A stretch of 64,000 bases of DNA from Eublepharis macularius (Eukaryota > Chordata > Lepidosauria > Squamata > Eublepharidae), in the NCBI RefSeq assembly GCF_028583425.1, contig NC_072794.1:24487232-24551231 (forward strand), written 5' to 3'. Positions within the stretch are counted from its first letter, which is position 1. Each line of letters opens with the position of its first letter. A model generated the notes under the pieces. The model ran no database searches. It had not been told where the DNA came from and worked only from the letters and a program-made list of their open reading frames with translations. Below, piece after piece: positions 54,024 to 64,000 of this stretch. The translations under genes were made by a program, and so were the position numbers.

Positions 54024-54229
54024 TCCCCGTTTCTTACTAGCTGCCAGAACATTGTGCAAAACTCCCGGAAGACAGCGTCTTCTCTCGCGAAATCGCACCA
54101 GGAAGACGTTTTCATCTGGGAGTTTTGCGTGAAATCGCATCTTCCTGGCATGATTTCATGCAAGAAGACGCTGTCTTACGGATGTTTTGCGTGATGTTCC
54201 AGCGACTGGTAAGACGTGTGGAAACGGCC
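54024..54229. mobile_element. MITE with GGCCGTTTCCACACGTCTTACC end
   Basis: The right end GGTAAGACGTGTGGAAACGGCC and imperfect inverse arms (GAAGACAGCGTCTTCTC, CAAGAAGACGCTGTCTT, GAAATCGCA) fold into a hairpin. It is related to 56129-56326; the left terminus is diverged. Confidence 0.6.
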
Positions 54230-54512
54230 ACTGGTCGGTGGTGAAAGAAGGGTGGAAGCAAGTTGGGACTGGCTAGTGCTGGGATCACCTTCCTTAACCA
54301 CGCTTGAGTTCCCATGCTCCACCTCTTGGTTTCTGACCAGTCACAGTCTGCTATGAACATATAGTGAGATCCCAGGGAAATCCGAGTATGAAAACGAGAA
54401 GTCCCAGCCCCCGGCATTGAAGCTGTTGGTTTCGCCTTGCTTTGTTCCCTACTCCCTTGTGTTCAACAGACTTCTGCTTGGCTTCTGTGCCTGGAGTTCC
54501 TAGGACACCGCC

Positions 54513-54740
54513 TTGCCAGTTTGATGTAGTGGTTAAGAGTGGCGGGACTCTAATGTGGAGAACCGGGTTTGATTCCCCACTTCTCCGCTTGAAGCCACCT
54601 GGGTGACCTTGGGTCAGTCACAGCTCTCTCAGAGCTCTCTTGGCCCCACTCTCCTCTCACGAGGATAATAATAACAACATACTTTGTAAACTGTTCTGAG
54701 TGTGGCAGTATATGCATCAAATGTTTTTGTTGTTGTTGCA
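54513..54740 (+). mobile_element. CORE/MIR-like tRNA SINE
   Basis: GATGTAGTGGTTAAGAGTGG (box A), GGGTTTGATTCCCC (box B), CTGGGTGACCTTGGGTCAGTCA (core) and a tail ending in TTGTTGTTGTTGC. This is the same family as 63410-63655. Confidence 0.8.
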
Positions 54741-54924
54741 AAGTCTATTGGATTCACACTTAGGAACTCTGTTTAAACTTGACTTGGGCTTTATTCCTAG
54801 AAACGGCTCAGGCTTAAAACTCCTGTGCTAAATCATACCAGCATGGCCCTGAGACCTCCCTCCCTCCAAGATAAGCTACACAGCCAATTCCAGGTCAAAC
54901 TGGAAGCAGTCAGAATTTGTCCTG

Positions 54925-55205
54925 GAATGAACAGAAGAAAAGCCCTACTGGATCAGACTGGTGCTTCATCTAATCCAGTAACCTGTTGCAAACAACAGCC
55001 CACCAGTTGCCCTGCAATGCCAACAAACAGGGCACAGTGGCTTCCCCTGATGTTGCCTCCTGGCTCTGGCATTCAGAAGTTTGCTCCCTCCATTGATGGA
55101 GCCTCTCTTTAGGCACCATGGCGATGAGCCATATGCATCCCTCCCTGAAAGCGCCTAACCCCCTCTTAAAGCCGTCCATGCTTGCGGCCATCATATCCAC
55201 AGGTG
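54925..55205 (+). repeat. Second copy of the GGATCAGAC...CTAATCCAGTA repeat
   Basis: CTGGATCAGACTGGTGCTTC, TCTAATCCAGTAACCTGTTG and a body ending in a CGGCCATCATATCCACAGG-like tail parallel 44005-44275. Confidence 0.55.
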
Positions 55206-55589
55206 GTCAGGAAATGGTCAGGTTATTTCAACACCTTCCCCTCCCTTTATCTGGCAAGATTAACAGGATCTTTAAATCTCCGTCGAAGGTAACGGGCAAA
55301 GAAAGACCAGCTCCATTCATCAGCCTCTCCTTTCCTACAGCTTCAGGACTTACATTTCTCGCCAAGGACTTCTACCTCTTCCTTCGGCTGAGGGAGCAGC
55401 AGCTGGATCCCTCTGAGCAAAGTAAACCTGATGATGGGGTGGTCCTCTGTTTTAAAAAGGCAAAACAGAATATAAAAGCCAGGAGGGCTTTCCAACCTCT
55501 TCATCCACACCTTTCTCCAAGACAAAGCATTTCCATTTCGAGGCGTCACGATTTGGGACTTGCATACCTGCAGGACTGCTTGTGCCACC

Positions 55590-55885
55590 CCTGCAACAAC
55601 TATATTCCTCAGACCTATTGGCTATTCCCCTCTTTAGGGTAGTTAGGACGGCTACTGCTAGATCAAGGGTATTTTGAGGGGCTGTTTTATGGAATGGCCT
55701 GTCCCAGGTTGCTATGAAGGTTCCCAATTTACTGAGATTCTGCAGGGTCTTTCATTGATTCAGGAACGTTTTTTAGACTTTTGACACACAATTATTAATT
55801 ACATGTATTTGCAAGTATTTATGGATTATTAATTGTACATTGTTTTGATTATCCTTGTCACCTGCCTTGAGTCTAGCTCAGGGAA
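55590..55885 (+). mobile_element. LINE 3' end fragment
   Basis: TTTTATGGAATGGCCTGTCC followed by GGTCTTTCATTGATTCAGG, a T-rich stretch and TTGTCACCTGCCTTGAGTCT is the usual end of a reptile CR1/L2-group LINE, after the RT stop. Confidence 0.5.
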
Positions 55886-55887
55886 AG

Positions 55888-56108
55888 ATTGCTCCTCAGA
55901 GGGTTTGTTAATTTCCGCTTTGCCTCCCCAAAGGCTCTGTCAATTCGCTCTTCAGAGGATTTGTTAATTTCCTCTTTGCTGCCCCAAAGGCTCTTGTCAA
56001 TTATTAGCAAACCCTCTGAAGGTTTCCTGGCTCTGTAGAGAGGTGAAATTGACAAACCCTCTGAGGAACGATCTAGCCGGCTCTGGAGAGAGAGGTGAAA
56101 TTCAAATG
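55888..56108. repeat. Foldback repeat with CTCAGAGGGTTTGTYAATTTC arms
   Basis: The left arm CTCCTCAGAGGGTTTGTTAA is repeated directly once (CTTCAGAGGATTTGTTAATT) and answered by GAAATTGACAAACCCTCTGA in inverse near 56045-56075. Probably a small DNA transposon remnant. Confidence 0.45.
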
Positions 56109-56128
56109 ATGCTTCCCGGCTAACATTA

Positions 56129-56326
56129 GCCGTTTCCACACAGCTTACCTTCAGCGTCTTCACATGCAAAATCACGTGAGAAGATGCTGTTATCGCACAA
56201 GAAGACGCTGTTATCGCAGAAGACAGCGTCTTCTCGTGCGATTTCGCATGATAACTGCGTCTTCTCACGCGATTTCACATGTGATGACGCTGTTTTCTGA
56301 AAGAAGGTAAGCTGTGGTGAAACGGC
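56129..56326. mobile_element. MITE with GCCGTTTCCACACAGCTTACC ends
   Basis: The left end GCCGTTTCCACACAGCTTAC is answered by GGTAAGCTGTGGTGAAACGGC on the right. Repeated AAGACGCTGTTATCGCA and GACAGCGTCTTCTCGTGCGA words form the arms. Confidence 0.75.
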
Positions 56327-56900
56327 CATTGCATCTCCCTTCGCTTGAGTATCCTCGTGTAGTTCGTCTCGTGTGGTTTAGCTCTATAAAAGAGAGGAAG
56401 GCAAAAGGGGAAGGGGCTGACTGAAGGGAGAGGGGAAAGGACCAGAGATGGAAAGGAAAACCCAAGCCCGCCAGAAGGAGGAGGAAGACAAAGATGCCAG
56501 AGAGAGAAAGGGGCGTTGTCTCCGAGAGATCCCTGATCACAGAAGCAAGTTACAGCACTGTGGCTGTTCTCCCTTGTAAGGCATTGTAACCCGGAGGTGG
56601 TGAAGCTATCCATGCCATCAGATACTTGGACTGATCAATGTCTAATGAAAAGGCCTGTGCCAGAAGCCAGTAACTGACCTGGGGTTTTCAAGACCCAACG
56701 AACCCCAGGCGTAATGTTCCCCTGCCCCCAGAGGACGTCATAATTATCTATTGGAATGCAAATTACACAACTGCACAAGCTCCACAATGTGTGCTTTGGA
56801 TGTTTTGAAAGGGTTCACAATGTAACATAATATAAGATGTCAAGAACTGTATACCTCGTGAGATATAATGACCACGAGAGAAACTGCGCCTTCTGCTCAC
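56327..56900. other. Intron of the RGSL1-like gene; no further feature seen
   Basis: Purine-rich sequence at 56390-56520. Two short overlapping ORFs lack homology signals. Confidence 0.4.
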
Positions 56901-57019
56901 CTCCACTGTAATGGCTGGGCCTCCTATGAATCGTCTTAGGGAGAGCTGTTGGAGAAGCATCTGCTGGTTTCTCTTCCTTTCGTTTTTTGAAACCCCTCAT
57001 TACCTTCCAATGGCAATAC
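56901..57019 (-). CDS. RGSL1: RGSL1-like gene exon after the RGS domain
   Basis: The acceptor CCTTGCAG and the donor GTGAGC bound 119 bases encoding YCHWKVMRGFKKRKEEKP and a Ser/Pro/Thr/Arg-rich stretch ending PSHYSG. Phase 2 in (completing AAG from the previous exon) and phase 1 out (G+CT) are consistent on both sides. The aromatic-basic start continues the last RGS helix (FWKK-YCHWK), as in the RGS22/RGSL1 family. Confidence 0.72.
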
Positions 57020-57287
57020 CTGCAAGGAAAATAGGTAATGCAGATGCTTTAAATTGACTGAAGTTTGGCACCTTTAACAGAACACTGTCGCTGGCCGAGG
57101 AAGTCTCTAACAATGGGGTAGACAAATCAGCCAGAGATAATTTTGAATGGGCCACCTTCCACTGGGCAGTGTCCAGTGTCAGCTCAGAGGCTTCGGTGTG
57201 TTCTTCAGCAGAAACAAGCCTAGAGGAGAATCGGCTGCACCAGTTCTTGCTGCCTTCATTTTTAAAATTTTTATATCCTTCTGTATT

Positions 57288-57570
57288 AAAGGTAAAGGTA
57301 GTCCCCTGTGCAAGCACTGGGTCATCACTGACCCATAGGGGGACGTCGCATCACGACATTTTCTTGGCACTTTTTACGGGGTGGTTTGCCATTGCCTTCC
57401 CCAGTCATCTACACTTTACCCCCAGGAAACTGGGTTCCTCAGAAGGATGGAAGGCTGAGTAAACCTTGAGCTGGCTACCTGAACCCGGCTTCCACCAGGA
57501 TCGAACTCAGGTTATGAGCAGAGATTGGGCTGCAGTACTGCAGCTTACCACTCTGTGCCGCGGGGCTCTT
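57288..57570 (-). mobile_element. Sauria-type SINE with 13-bp duplication
   Basis: ATCCTTCTGTATT occurs at 57275-57287 and 57571-57583. On the minus strand AGAGCCCCGCGGCACAGAGT and GAGTTCGATCCTGG provide boxes A and B. The 3' half (GACTGGGGAAGGCAATGGCA, AAACCACCCCGTAAAAAGTG) is the BovB-like tail, and it ends ACCTTTACCTTT. The target duplication is exact, so it is a rather young insertion, in an intron. Confidence 0.92.
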
Positions 57571-57822
57571 ATCCTTCTGTATTGTCTTGGTACAAAACGT
57601 TAGTGAATTTCCTGCACGTATCCATGTTGTCCTTTCGGATGCACAACTTGTGAACATGAAACAGAACGCAACCCACCAGCTAAGTACTGGGGCTCACCAG
57701 CTAAGTACTGGGGCTCTGCCTCTGCATCCCCTTCCTCATTGGCACAGCCTTATGGCAGGCAAACACGGGAAGTTTATTGAACACCCTGCCCCTGCCCCCA
57801 CCATGAGTCTCTATATACATTT

Positions 57823-58014
57823 TGGACTAACCAACTTTACTGTAGCATAAGCTTTTGAGAATCACAGTTCTCTTTGTCAGATGCTTGCTTGCATCTGACA
57901 AAGAGAACTGTGATTCTCAAAAGCTTATGCTACAGTAAAGTTGGTTAGTCTTAAAGGTGCTACTGGACTCATTTCGATTTTGCTACTACAGACTAACATG
58001 GCTAACTCTTCTGG
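57823..58014. mobile_element. Minimal foldback PLE (PLE 4)
   Basis: ACTAACCAACTTTACTGTAG to CTTTGTCAGATGCTTG is mirrored by CATCTGACAAAGAGAACTGT to TTAGTCTTAAAGGTGCTACT and the PLE tail ending CTTCTGGAT. The flanks ATATACATTTT and ATATATGTTTT look like a decayed target duplication. Only the last ~75 bases of each arm remain. Confidence 0.82.
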
Positions 58015-58635
58015 ATATATGTTTTAGTGAGCTAACTGATGCATTGCAAGTTCTACAGCCCTATTCCTGGAAGTGAGCAACCTTTCCAAAAGTAGGAGAA
58101 GGCTCTAAAAAGAAAGAAGGAAAGTGAAGAACAAGCAGGGCTGGCTCGAGGGTTTGGGGCATTCTCAATGAACTATGACTTTGATTTCTCCCTCCTCCTT
58201 CCAATTCAATATACATACAGAAACACAACCAAGAAAAGCACATTGAGCAGTGAGAATAGAAATAATTGGTGATCGTATCTCAAGTTTTACACAGAATAGT
58301 CACAGACTGCATTTCATAATATTTTAATCCTCCTCTTTAAACTTGTTCCCTATAATTGTGTGCATGTGTACCAACCAGGGAACCACAATCTATATTGACT
58401 CTCCGTTTTTTTATAGATGCTTTTAAAGACCAAATAACACATCTGGAGTTCCATTCTCAGGACTCCAGCATCATTTGTACTTTAATCCTTATCAAAGTCC
58501 AGGTCTGAAGCTGTTTTAATATCTTTTGGAAATAACCACATTGTCCCATGCAAGCATGCACTGATCTTCCCCACACATTTCTTTCAATAATTCTGAGCTG
58601 ATTTGTTTGAACACTCAATTATAGTGTTGGTTTTT

Positions 58636-58638
<3 letters not shown>

Positions 58639-58676
<38 letters not shown>
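58639..58676. repeat. TC microsatellite
   Basis: About 19 uninterrupted TC/CT dinucleotides. Confidence 0.98.
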
Positions 58677-58681
<5 letters not shown>

Positions 58682-59588
58682 TCTTGCCCTATATATTATT
58701 GTAAAATTGACCCCTTCTCTACATTTGGGCTTTCTGTATGTATACGGTTCCACCTCCTGCAGCAGCCATTTTGTAGCTGGCTCCACCTCCCACAGCAGCC
58801 ATTTTGTGGTTGCTCCCAACCCCCCTCTGCCAGAATTCCAAAGTTGCCCACAGGCTGAAAACGGTTGGTGACCCCAGCCTACCTGGTCAGGCTGGCCCTG
58901 CCTGTTTGCCATTCTAACGTCTTACTTCACATTTGAGCACCTACTTGGAATGAAACACAGCAGTGTTTCCTTTTTAAATTAGAAAATGCCCATAGGTATT
59001 TTCGGTAGTTAGCGCAGGCTTGGGTAACAGGGTTACCCAACCAGGCACTATCCATTTACAGCAGACAAGCAACAGCTTGACAATCTTCCTGCCTTTGAAA
59101 TCCTGGACAGGTAGACAAAAAAGAGCATTACCACCTCATTAGGTCCCTGAATGTGGTGGGTTGCATTTGGCTGGGTGGTTCAGAAGATGTGCATGTTTCA
59201 TATAGAGTAAGAGTCTGCAAAGAACTGTGCAAAAGTTGCAGGGATCCACATCTCTGGGTTTTCTCGTGTTGTAAGTCGGGTGACAGCTTAACAGTGCAAA
59301 TATTATCAAATAATTAATTAACTTCTCGAATGAAATAAGTGTCTGCCAAAGGAATGCAATAAGCTTACCAAGCAATAAAGGCATGCATTATTTTAACTTA
59401 ACTACCCCAACAATCCACACCATTCTACCTCTCCTCCGTATTTTGACTGTGCCTAGATTTGATTCCTGCAGTACCTAGTCTAGGCTGAAAAGACAACTCT
59501 GGGCTAGATTCACAAAATCTGCTCCAAGTCCAAGCGCAATGGCTCCCCCTCCCTCTGACTTCCCAGACCAAGAGAGAGGGACACTTAC
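58677..59588. other. Intron of the RGSL1-like gene; nothing recognised
   Basis: CCACCTCCTGCAGCAGCCATTTTGT is roughly doubled at about 58750-58808. No exon with matching splice sites was seen. Confidence 0.4.
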
Positions 59589-59713
59589 TTCTTCCAGAAG
59601 TGTATTAAAAGTGAGAAAATAGAGAGCATGGCGGTATGAAAGAGACTCCTGTTCAGTACACCTTCACCGATTGAATTCTTGATTTGATTGCACTGTGCTT
59701 CTGTGAGGTTGAC
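59589..59713 (-). CDS. RGSL1: RGSL1-like gene exon: C-terminal helices of the RGS domain
   Basis: TAACCAG before it and GTAAGT after it bound 125 bases encoding VNLTEAQCNQIKNSIGEG and SLFHTAMLSIFSLLIHFWKK. The phase is 0 in, 2 out. The end of the preceding exon (SDIPPKLR) plus VNLTEAQ reproduces the family pattern in which a short proline turn leads into the last helices (compare FREAQMTIFGVLFKFW in RGS22). RGS domains bind active G-alpha subunits; members of this long, multi-RGS subfamily are mainly testis-expressed. The helix is hydrophobic. Confidence 0.82.
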
Positions 59714-60360
59714 CTGGTTACAGAAGCAGGGCCACAAGATTAAAAAAAGGCAAATATCCACAATTAGGCAGAAAACAATCCACGATCCATAATTAGAGAG
59801 AAAACAAAGCATCAAAGGTTTATTAGAACAACCAATATAGCTGGTCTTCATTCTCTGAGATTATGATTTCAACGAAAGGGTATTTTCCAGTGTTATAACT
59901 GAGCTGAACTCCAAAATCTCTTTATGCTGCTATGTTTAGAGAAAATAGAGAATACTAGAGCTTTCACAATGGGTTTTTTTCATTCATAGTGTAACCTGCC
60001 TTTTATACACATACCAGCAATTTGCAAGCTAGATCAGTCTTGCCCTTCCCTTTGTGTGTGGGCTGTCTGCTCTGATCATGTGTGCATGTATACACATGTG
60101 CAACTATCCTTAAATTTACATAGAAAGTTCACAATCAGTTAGCATCCAGTTGCAAAACTTTTGTAAGGATTGGGAGCAAGGGGATGTGTGTTGATGTACC
60201 AGGTACTAGCCAATAGACACCTACCACAGCTGGCCCTTCTCTGGGTCAACCTTCCTCTGGCACGCAGCCCATTCACCTTAAGATCCAACATTTTCATTGC
60301 ATGTCATTGTGGGGCGGGGGGCATCACTGCTTTGGTAAACCATGGCTCCATGCCTCTTAC

Positions 60361-60499
60361 CCTCAGTTTAGGTGGAATATCTGAATTCAAGAACAGTTTG
60401 ATGATGGTGACCACCTTAGATCTCAGAAAGGCAATATCCTTCTCTGTATACAATCCAAGGGAAGCCAGCACTACTACCGAATCAGCCAGGTGGAAAAAC
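60361..60499 (-). CDS. RGSL1: RGSL1-like gene exon: central part of the RGS domain
   Basis: TATTGCAG before it and GTAAGA after it bound 139 bases encoding FFHLADSVVVLASLGLYTEK and LRSKVVTIIKLFLNSDIPP. Phase 2 in (AA+G gives Lys) and phase 0 out match both neighbours. IIKLFLNSDIPP aligns with the INCFINSSIPP segment of RGS22; the rest is diverged. I prefer RGSL1 to RGS22 because divergence from RGS22 is high along the whole stretch. Confidence 0.82.
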
Positions 60500-60837
60500 C
60501 TGCAATAGCAACACAGAGCAGAAAACAGAAAGAGGCAGGCAATGGGAACATCGGTTGCATCTTAGAACCTATGGCAGGCTCTCATCACAAACTCTAAAAC
60601 AAAATCTCCCACCTAAATTCAAATAAGGAAATGGTAGCAAAAATCATATGTACTTATAAGTAGGAAGAATATTCAAAGTGCTCAGTGTGTATAATAAATA
60701 TTATTAAATACATTATAGTCAATGGAATAAATATCATAAATACAATCAATACACAGATCTATGGCAAAATGCATCCAAACATCCATCCGACTAGTAAATG
60801 TACATTTCTATCAACAGTTCATTCATAACAAGTCCTT

Positions 60838-60878
60838 AATAGTAGTAGTAGTAGTAGTAGTAGTAATAGTAATAGTAA
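60838..60878. repeat. TAG microsatellite
   Basis: About a dozen TAG units, the last ones changed to TAA. Confidence 0.97.
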
Positions 60879-61222
60879 GTCATTCATAACAAGGCTCTCA
60901 TTACAGTCAGGAGCTACAAATCAGACACTTGAGTTGGGTGCTGTAGCAAGTATAAGAAGTATAGATGGGAAGGAAGATGCTTCTTTCTCAGGGACAGTCC
61001 TCAGACTGATAACAGGAAAACTGCCACAGAAACTGATCACCCGTTCCACACTCATCCTTGGTGACTATGCGGGCCATTGGGAGACCAGTGCAGGTAGAAG
61101 CTCCTCCAAGGCATCATTGTCAACTGCTTGAGAGGCCTCAACCATTCTCGGTAAAATATGAGAGGTACAGTTCCTCCAATGCAAGCTGGCATTTGTATTT
61201 GCTACAAATACGTGGTGCAACT

Positions 61223-61515
61223 AAAGAGCCCCGTGGCGCAGAGTGGTAAGCTGCAGCACTGCAGCCCAAGCTCTGCTCACGACCTGAGTTCAATCCTGGT
61301 GGAAGCCGGGTTCAGGTAGCCGGCTCAAGGTTGACTCAGCCTTCCATCCTTCCGAGGTCCGTAAAATGAGTACCTGGCTTCCTGGGGGTAAAGTGTAGAT
61401 GACTGGGGAAGGCAATGGCAAACCACCCCGTAACAAAAAGTCTGCCAATAAAACGTCATGATGCGACGTCCTTCCATGGGTGCTTGCACAGGGGACTACC
61501 TTTACCCTCTTTACC
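61223..61515 (+). mobile_element. Sauria-type SINE with 14-bp duplication
   Basis: TACGTGGTGCAACT (61209-61222) and TATGTGGTGCAACT (61516-61529) differ by one base. CCCGTGGCGCAGAGTGGTAA and GAGTTCAATCCTGG are boxes A and B. The tail GACTGGGGAAGGCAATGGCA and ACCTTTACCCTCTTTACC close it. It lies opposite in orientation to the 57-kb copy, in an intron. Confidence 0.92.
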
Positions 61516-61927
61516 TATGTGGTGCAACTTATAGCAGAGGTCAGAGGCTACCAACTAAAGATGTGATGATAGCAGACAGGCTTCTTCTCACACTTTGCCC
61601 CATCACATATCACATGCATGTGTATCTGTGTGTGTCCTCTTACCAGTAAAAGGAACACAAGAGAAAGGCAGTAGGGAGCCCTTTTTTGCCTCCTGTGCAT
61701 TGCCTTCCTGCAGTTGGTGTCCCCAGATACTTTTCTGCATTTGATTTCTCTAAGAGTAGGGGGGATTCGGCACCCTACTCTTTTACGCTCTTTCTGCTGT
61801 TCAAGTTAACCCCACCTGCTCCCACTTCATGTGCAGACGGGGAGGACGCAATAGCCTCATTGCATCCCATTCTGCCCATGGCAGGAAGAGTCACTCAAGC
61901 GTTTCCGCTTAACAAAAGCTCACTCAC

Positions 61928-62117
61928 TTCTCCATCTCCAGGTAAAAGCAGAGATCATTGGTCAGGAAGTTAACTGAGATGATGCGGCCATTAAATAGCC
62001 GGCGTTTCACTTGTACCACTTCAACATCTTCTTCTGGACTGCTAGGAGATCCAGTAGAACGGCCACTAGTTCCACCAGTGCTTAATCGTGGCTGAGCTGT
62101 GCCTTGGGGAGGCAAAT
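61928..62117 (-). CDS. RGSL1: RGSL1-like gene exon: Ser-rich linker and start of the last RGS domain
   Basis: CTTTTCAG before it and GTGAGT after it bound 190 bases. After a linker (STGGTSGRSTGSPSSPEED) the frame reads VKRRLFNGRIISVNFLTNDL and CFYLEMEK, the first RGS helices (compare RGS22 LLENGLLFWQEVQKY). The exon takes one base from the exon upstream, which is not in this window, and leaves two, completed by the 60.4-kb exon. With the next two exons it completes one RGS domain. The rest of the gene should lie beyond 64 kb. Confidence 0.82.
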
Positions 62118-62469
62118 CTGAAAAGAGAAAGCAGTGTTGAGCTTTCTGTGTTTCTTCTCATTAGAGGATGGAAGATACCTTGGAAGAGTCACTCGTGCTG
62201 CAAACTCCGGAGGCAGGGCCATGCAATATAGATATTGTTTGCCCATTCTGTGGGGAAGAACCCCCTAACCCTCAGTTTTGGAACATCCCGTAGCTGACAT
62301 TCTTAGTGTTTGCAGACAAAACATGCAAACTGAGAAGATTAAAGCGTTTGTTAAGGATGAAAAGAAAATGTGAAATAGAGAACGAGATCATAAAACAGAA
62401 AGAAGGTTATCACCAGGCCAAAAGCTATGCTGCATTGATAGCCCTTTGAGCCAAAGTCTGTCTACCTCA

Positions 62470-63290
62470 GTCTTATCCACAATGAAGTAATTGGGCAGGA
62501 ATAAATCCAGCTGGGATGGATACCGTTCATTCACAGATGAAATGAGAGCTTCATTACTATCTAACTGGTTTCTAGAAAGTGGTTTGGGAGGGACAGCTGC
62601 TCAACTCTATGGCCCTTTATGCCACAGGACAGGAGACCAGCAGGGGTCTCTTCTCTCCCCCATGTTGTTTAACATCCACCTGAAGACTCTAGGAAAGTCC
62701 ATCTGAGGATCTGGAGTGATGACGAGTCATCTGTATGCTGATATCAATAGTTCAGTTTCTCATTTTCAGTTGAGTCAGGGGAGAAGATGGACACTCAATC
62801 AGTGTCACGTGGACAAGGACTTGTGCTTTGTTGCTCTGGAGGGCAAGGCTATTGAGCAAAAATGGCCGCGATTGGGTTGCGGCAGCTAAGGTCTAAGAAA
62901 ACAGGCAAGGGAGGACCTCTGCGAGGATGTGATTTGGTACACAGGGTCTTGAGTTACAGGAAGGGAGATCTTGGTTGAACATTAGGAGAAACTTGCTGAA
63001 AGGGACAACAGTTCAACTATGGAAAGAACCACCTAGGAGGAAATGGGCTCGTCCTTATTGGAGGTCCCAGCAGAGGCTGGGCAGCCATCCATCAGGAATG
63101 CCTCTACCTTTGGCCAGGGAGGTGATGGTTTTCATGTGGAATTGCGTGAACATGGCTAGTCAGTCAAAAAGAGTGCCCTTGATAAGAATCCTTTTGAGCC
63201 ACCTAGCAGAAATCAAGACCCAAAGATTCACTGCCAAGAATAAGAGGAAAGGAGTGCAAAGCCCAAGAGTTACAGCTGAAACCAGCTGTG
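62470..63290 (+). mobile_element. Degenerate LINE (CR1/L2-like) RT fragment and flank
   Basis: GDQQGSLLSPMLFNIHLKTL at about 62625-62690 is the RT block that precedes the catalytic Asp pair in CR1/L2-group LINEs. A decayed HLYAD follows. Other scraps (NIRRNLLKGTTVQLWKEPP) suggest later parts of the same repeat. Many stops. Confidence 0.6.
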
Positions 63291-63409
63291 GGAGAGTAAA
63301 CTCCCACCGTGCTGGGGGTCTGTAAAATCATGGCTTCATGCTATCCCAAGATGATTGCACTGCCGGGAAGACTTTTGGTACCGGGAAAATTCAGAGATGA
63401 TATTCAGAC

Positions 63410-63655
63410 AGCCAGTGTGGTGTAGTGCTTAAGAGTGCGGGACTCTCATCTGGAGAGCCAGGTTTGATTCCCCACTCCTCCACTTGAAGCCAGCTGGGTG
63501 ACCTTGGGTCAGTCACAGCTTCTAGCTCTCTCAGCCCCACTCACCTCACAGGGTGTTTTGTTATGGGGACAATAATGAAATACTTTGTAAACCGCTCTGA
63601 GAGGGTGTTAAGTCATCCTAAAGGGCAGTATATAAATCGAATGTTATTATTTTTA
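63410..63655 (+). mobile_element. CORE/MIR-like tRNA SINE
   Basis: GTGGTGTAGTGCTTAAGAGT and GGTTTGATTCCCC give boxes A and B. GAAGCCAGCTGGGTGACCTT is the core. TGTAAACCGCTCTGAGAGGG and TATAAATCGAATGTTATTAT form the tail. Better preserved than the copy at 54.5 kb. Confidence 0.85.
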
Positions 63656-63737
63656 TTATTTATTATATAGTCACAAAACAGAGGGGGCAAGTCCAAAACT
63701 GAGGTAGGGAGAGACTCCTCCCACTGAAAGAGACTGA

Positions 63738-64000
63738 GAGCCAAACTACAAGTAACACCTGACACAGGTTGGACACTTGTCAGCTTACCTCAAGTTTTGA
63801 TGGGAAATGTAGGCGTTCTGGTCTTGCAGATTGGCTCTCCATTTAATTGAAGTTTACAGAACACCCCCCCCCCCCACACACACACACAGCGGAGGGGAAG
63901 GGAGGCACCCAGCGAGAGCCCGACGCCTGCACTCCCCTCCCGACCGCATGTTCTCCCTCCCATAGACTGCCGCTCTGTAAACTTCAATTAAATGGAGAGC
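63738..64000. mobile_element. Harbinger-like MITE arm with a foldback insert, cut by window end
   Basis: GAGCCAAACTACAAGTAAC opens it. The arm (ACCTCAAGTTTTGATGGG) matches the 46-kb copy up to TTGGCTCTCCATT. There TAATTGAAGTTTACAGA starts, and its inverse (TCTGTAAACTTCAATTAA) closes the window, with a C-run and CA repeat (63862-63888) between. Confidence 0.7.

Noticed and set aside
60170..60508. Plus-strand ORF of 112 codons
   Set aside because: The minus strand here holds an RGS exon with splice sites and matching phases; the plus frame has no homology signal.

Overview
The window reads as intergenic and intronic DNA of a squamate reptile (lizard). It holds Sauria-type tRNA SINEs with BovB-like tails, squamate-type L1 and CR1-like LINEs, Penelope-like elements (PLEs), a Ngaro/DIRS tyrosine-recombinase retrotransposon, hAT and Harbinger-like DNA transposons with MITEs, and an old gamma-like endogenous retrovirus (ERV). 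No prokaryotic gene organisation, rRNA or tRNA gene was seen.

Layout. 1-1.4 kb: minus-strand CR1-like LINE. 1.47-1.89 kb: probable solo LTR. 2.4-11.6 kb: broken ERV (LTR, tRNA-Pro-like primer site, gag, protease, late RT/RNase H). A 3.8-kb PLE splits the protease (13-bp target duplication), and an R4-like LINE tail follows the RNase H remnant. The PLE has two exact 265-bp inverted terminal arms, an open RT/GIY-YIG ORF, and a Copia-like gag-protease fragment between its left arm and ORF. 11.6-20.4 kb: L1 pieces, a GGTCTACT-rich minisatellite and small foldback transposons. 20.4-21.5 kb: a second PLE lineage on the minus strand, interrupted by a TTA-flanked MITE.

22.97-43.16 kb is the centrepiece, a Russian doll. 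A palindromic PLE copy flanked by 12-bp duplications has received (a) a 12.86-kb hAT transposon in its left arm, with 8-bp duplications, an open ~912-codon transposase and an internal ~294-bp satellite array, and (b) a 6.8-kb Ngaro-like element in its right arm. The Ngaro element has textbook split direct repeats and gag, RT-RNase H, tyrosine recombinase and SGNH-hydrolase frames; only pol carries visible lesions.

43-64 kb is a host gene region with many small repeats. Five minus-strand exons between 53.7 and 62.1 kb have matching splice phases and encode the last RGS domain and C-terminal tail of an RGS22/RGSL1-family protein, most like RGSL1. A possible last exon with a stop lies at 50.5 kb. 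Introns hold two Sauria-type SINEs with target duplications, CORE/MIR-like SINEs, MITEs, LINE 3' ends and microsatellites.

The mobile elements work separately, but their nesting gives a relative order of insertion: ERV before PLE 1; palindromic PLE before the hAT and Ngaro copies; PLE 2 before its MITE. The near-identical Ngaro repeats, open hAT ORF and exact target duplications suggest recent activity.
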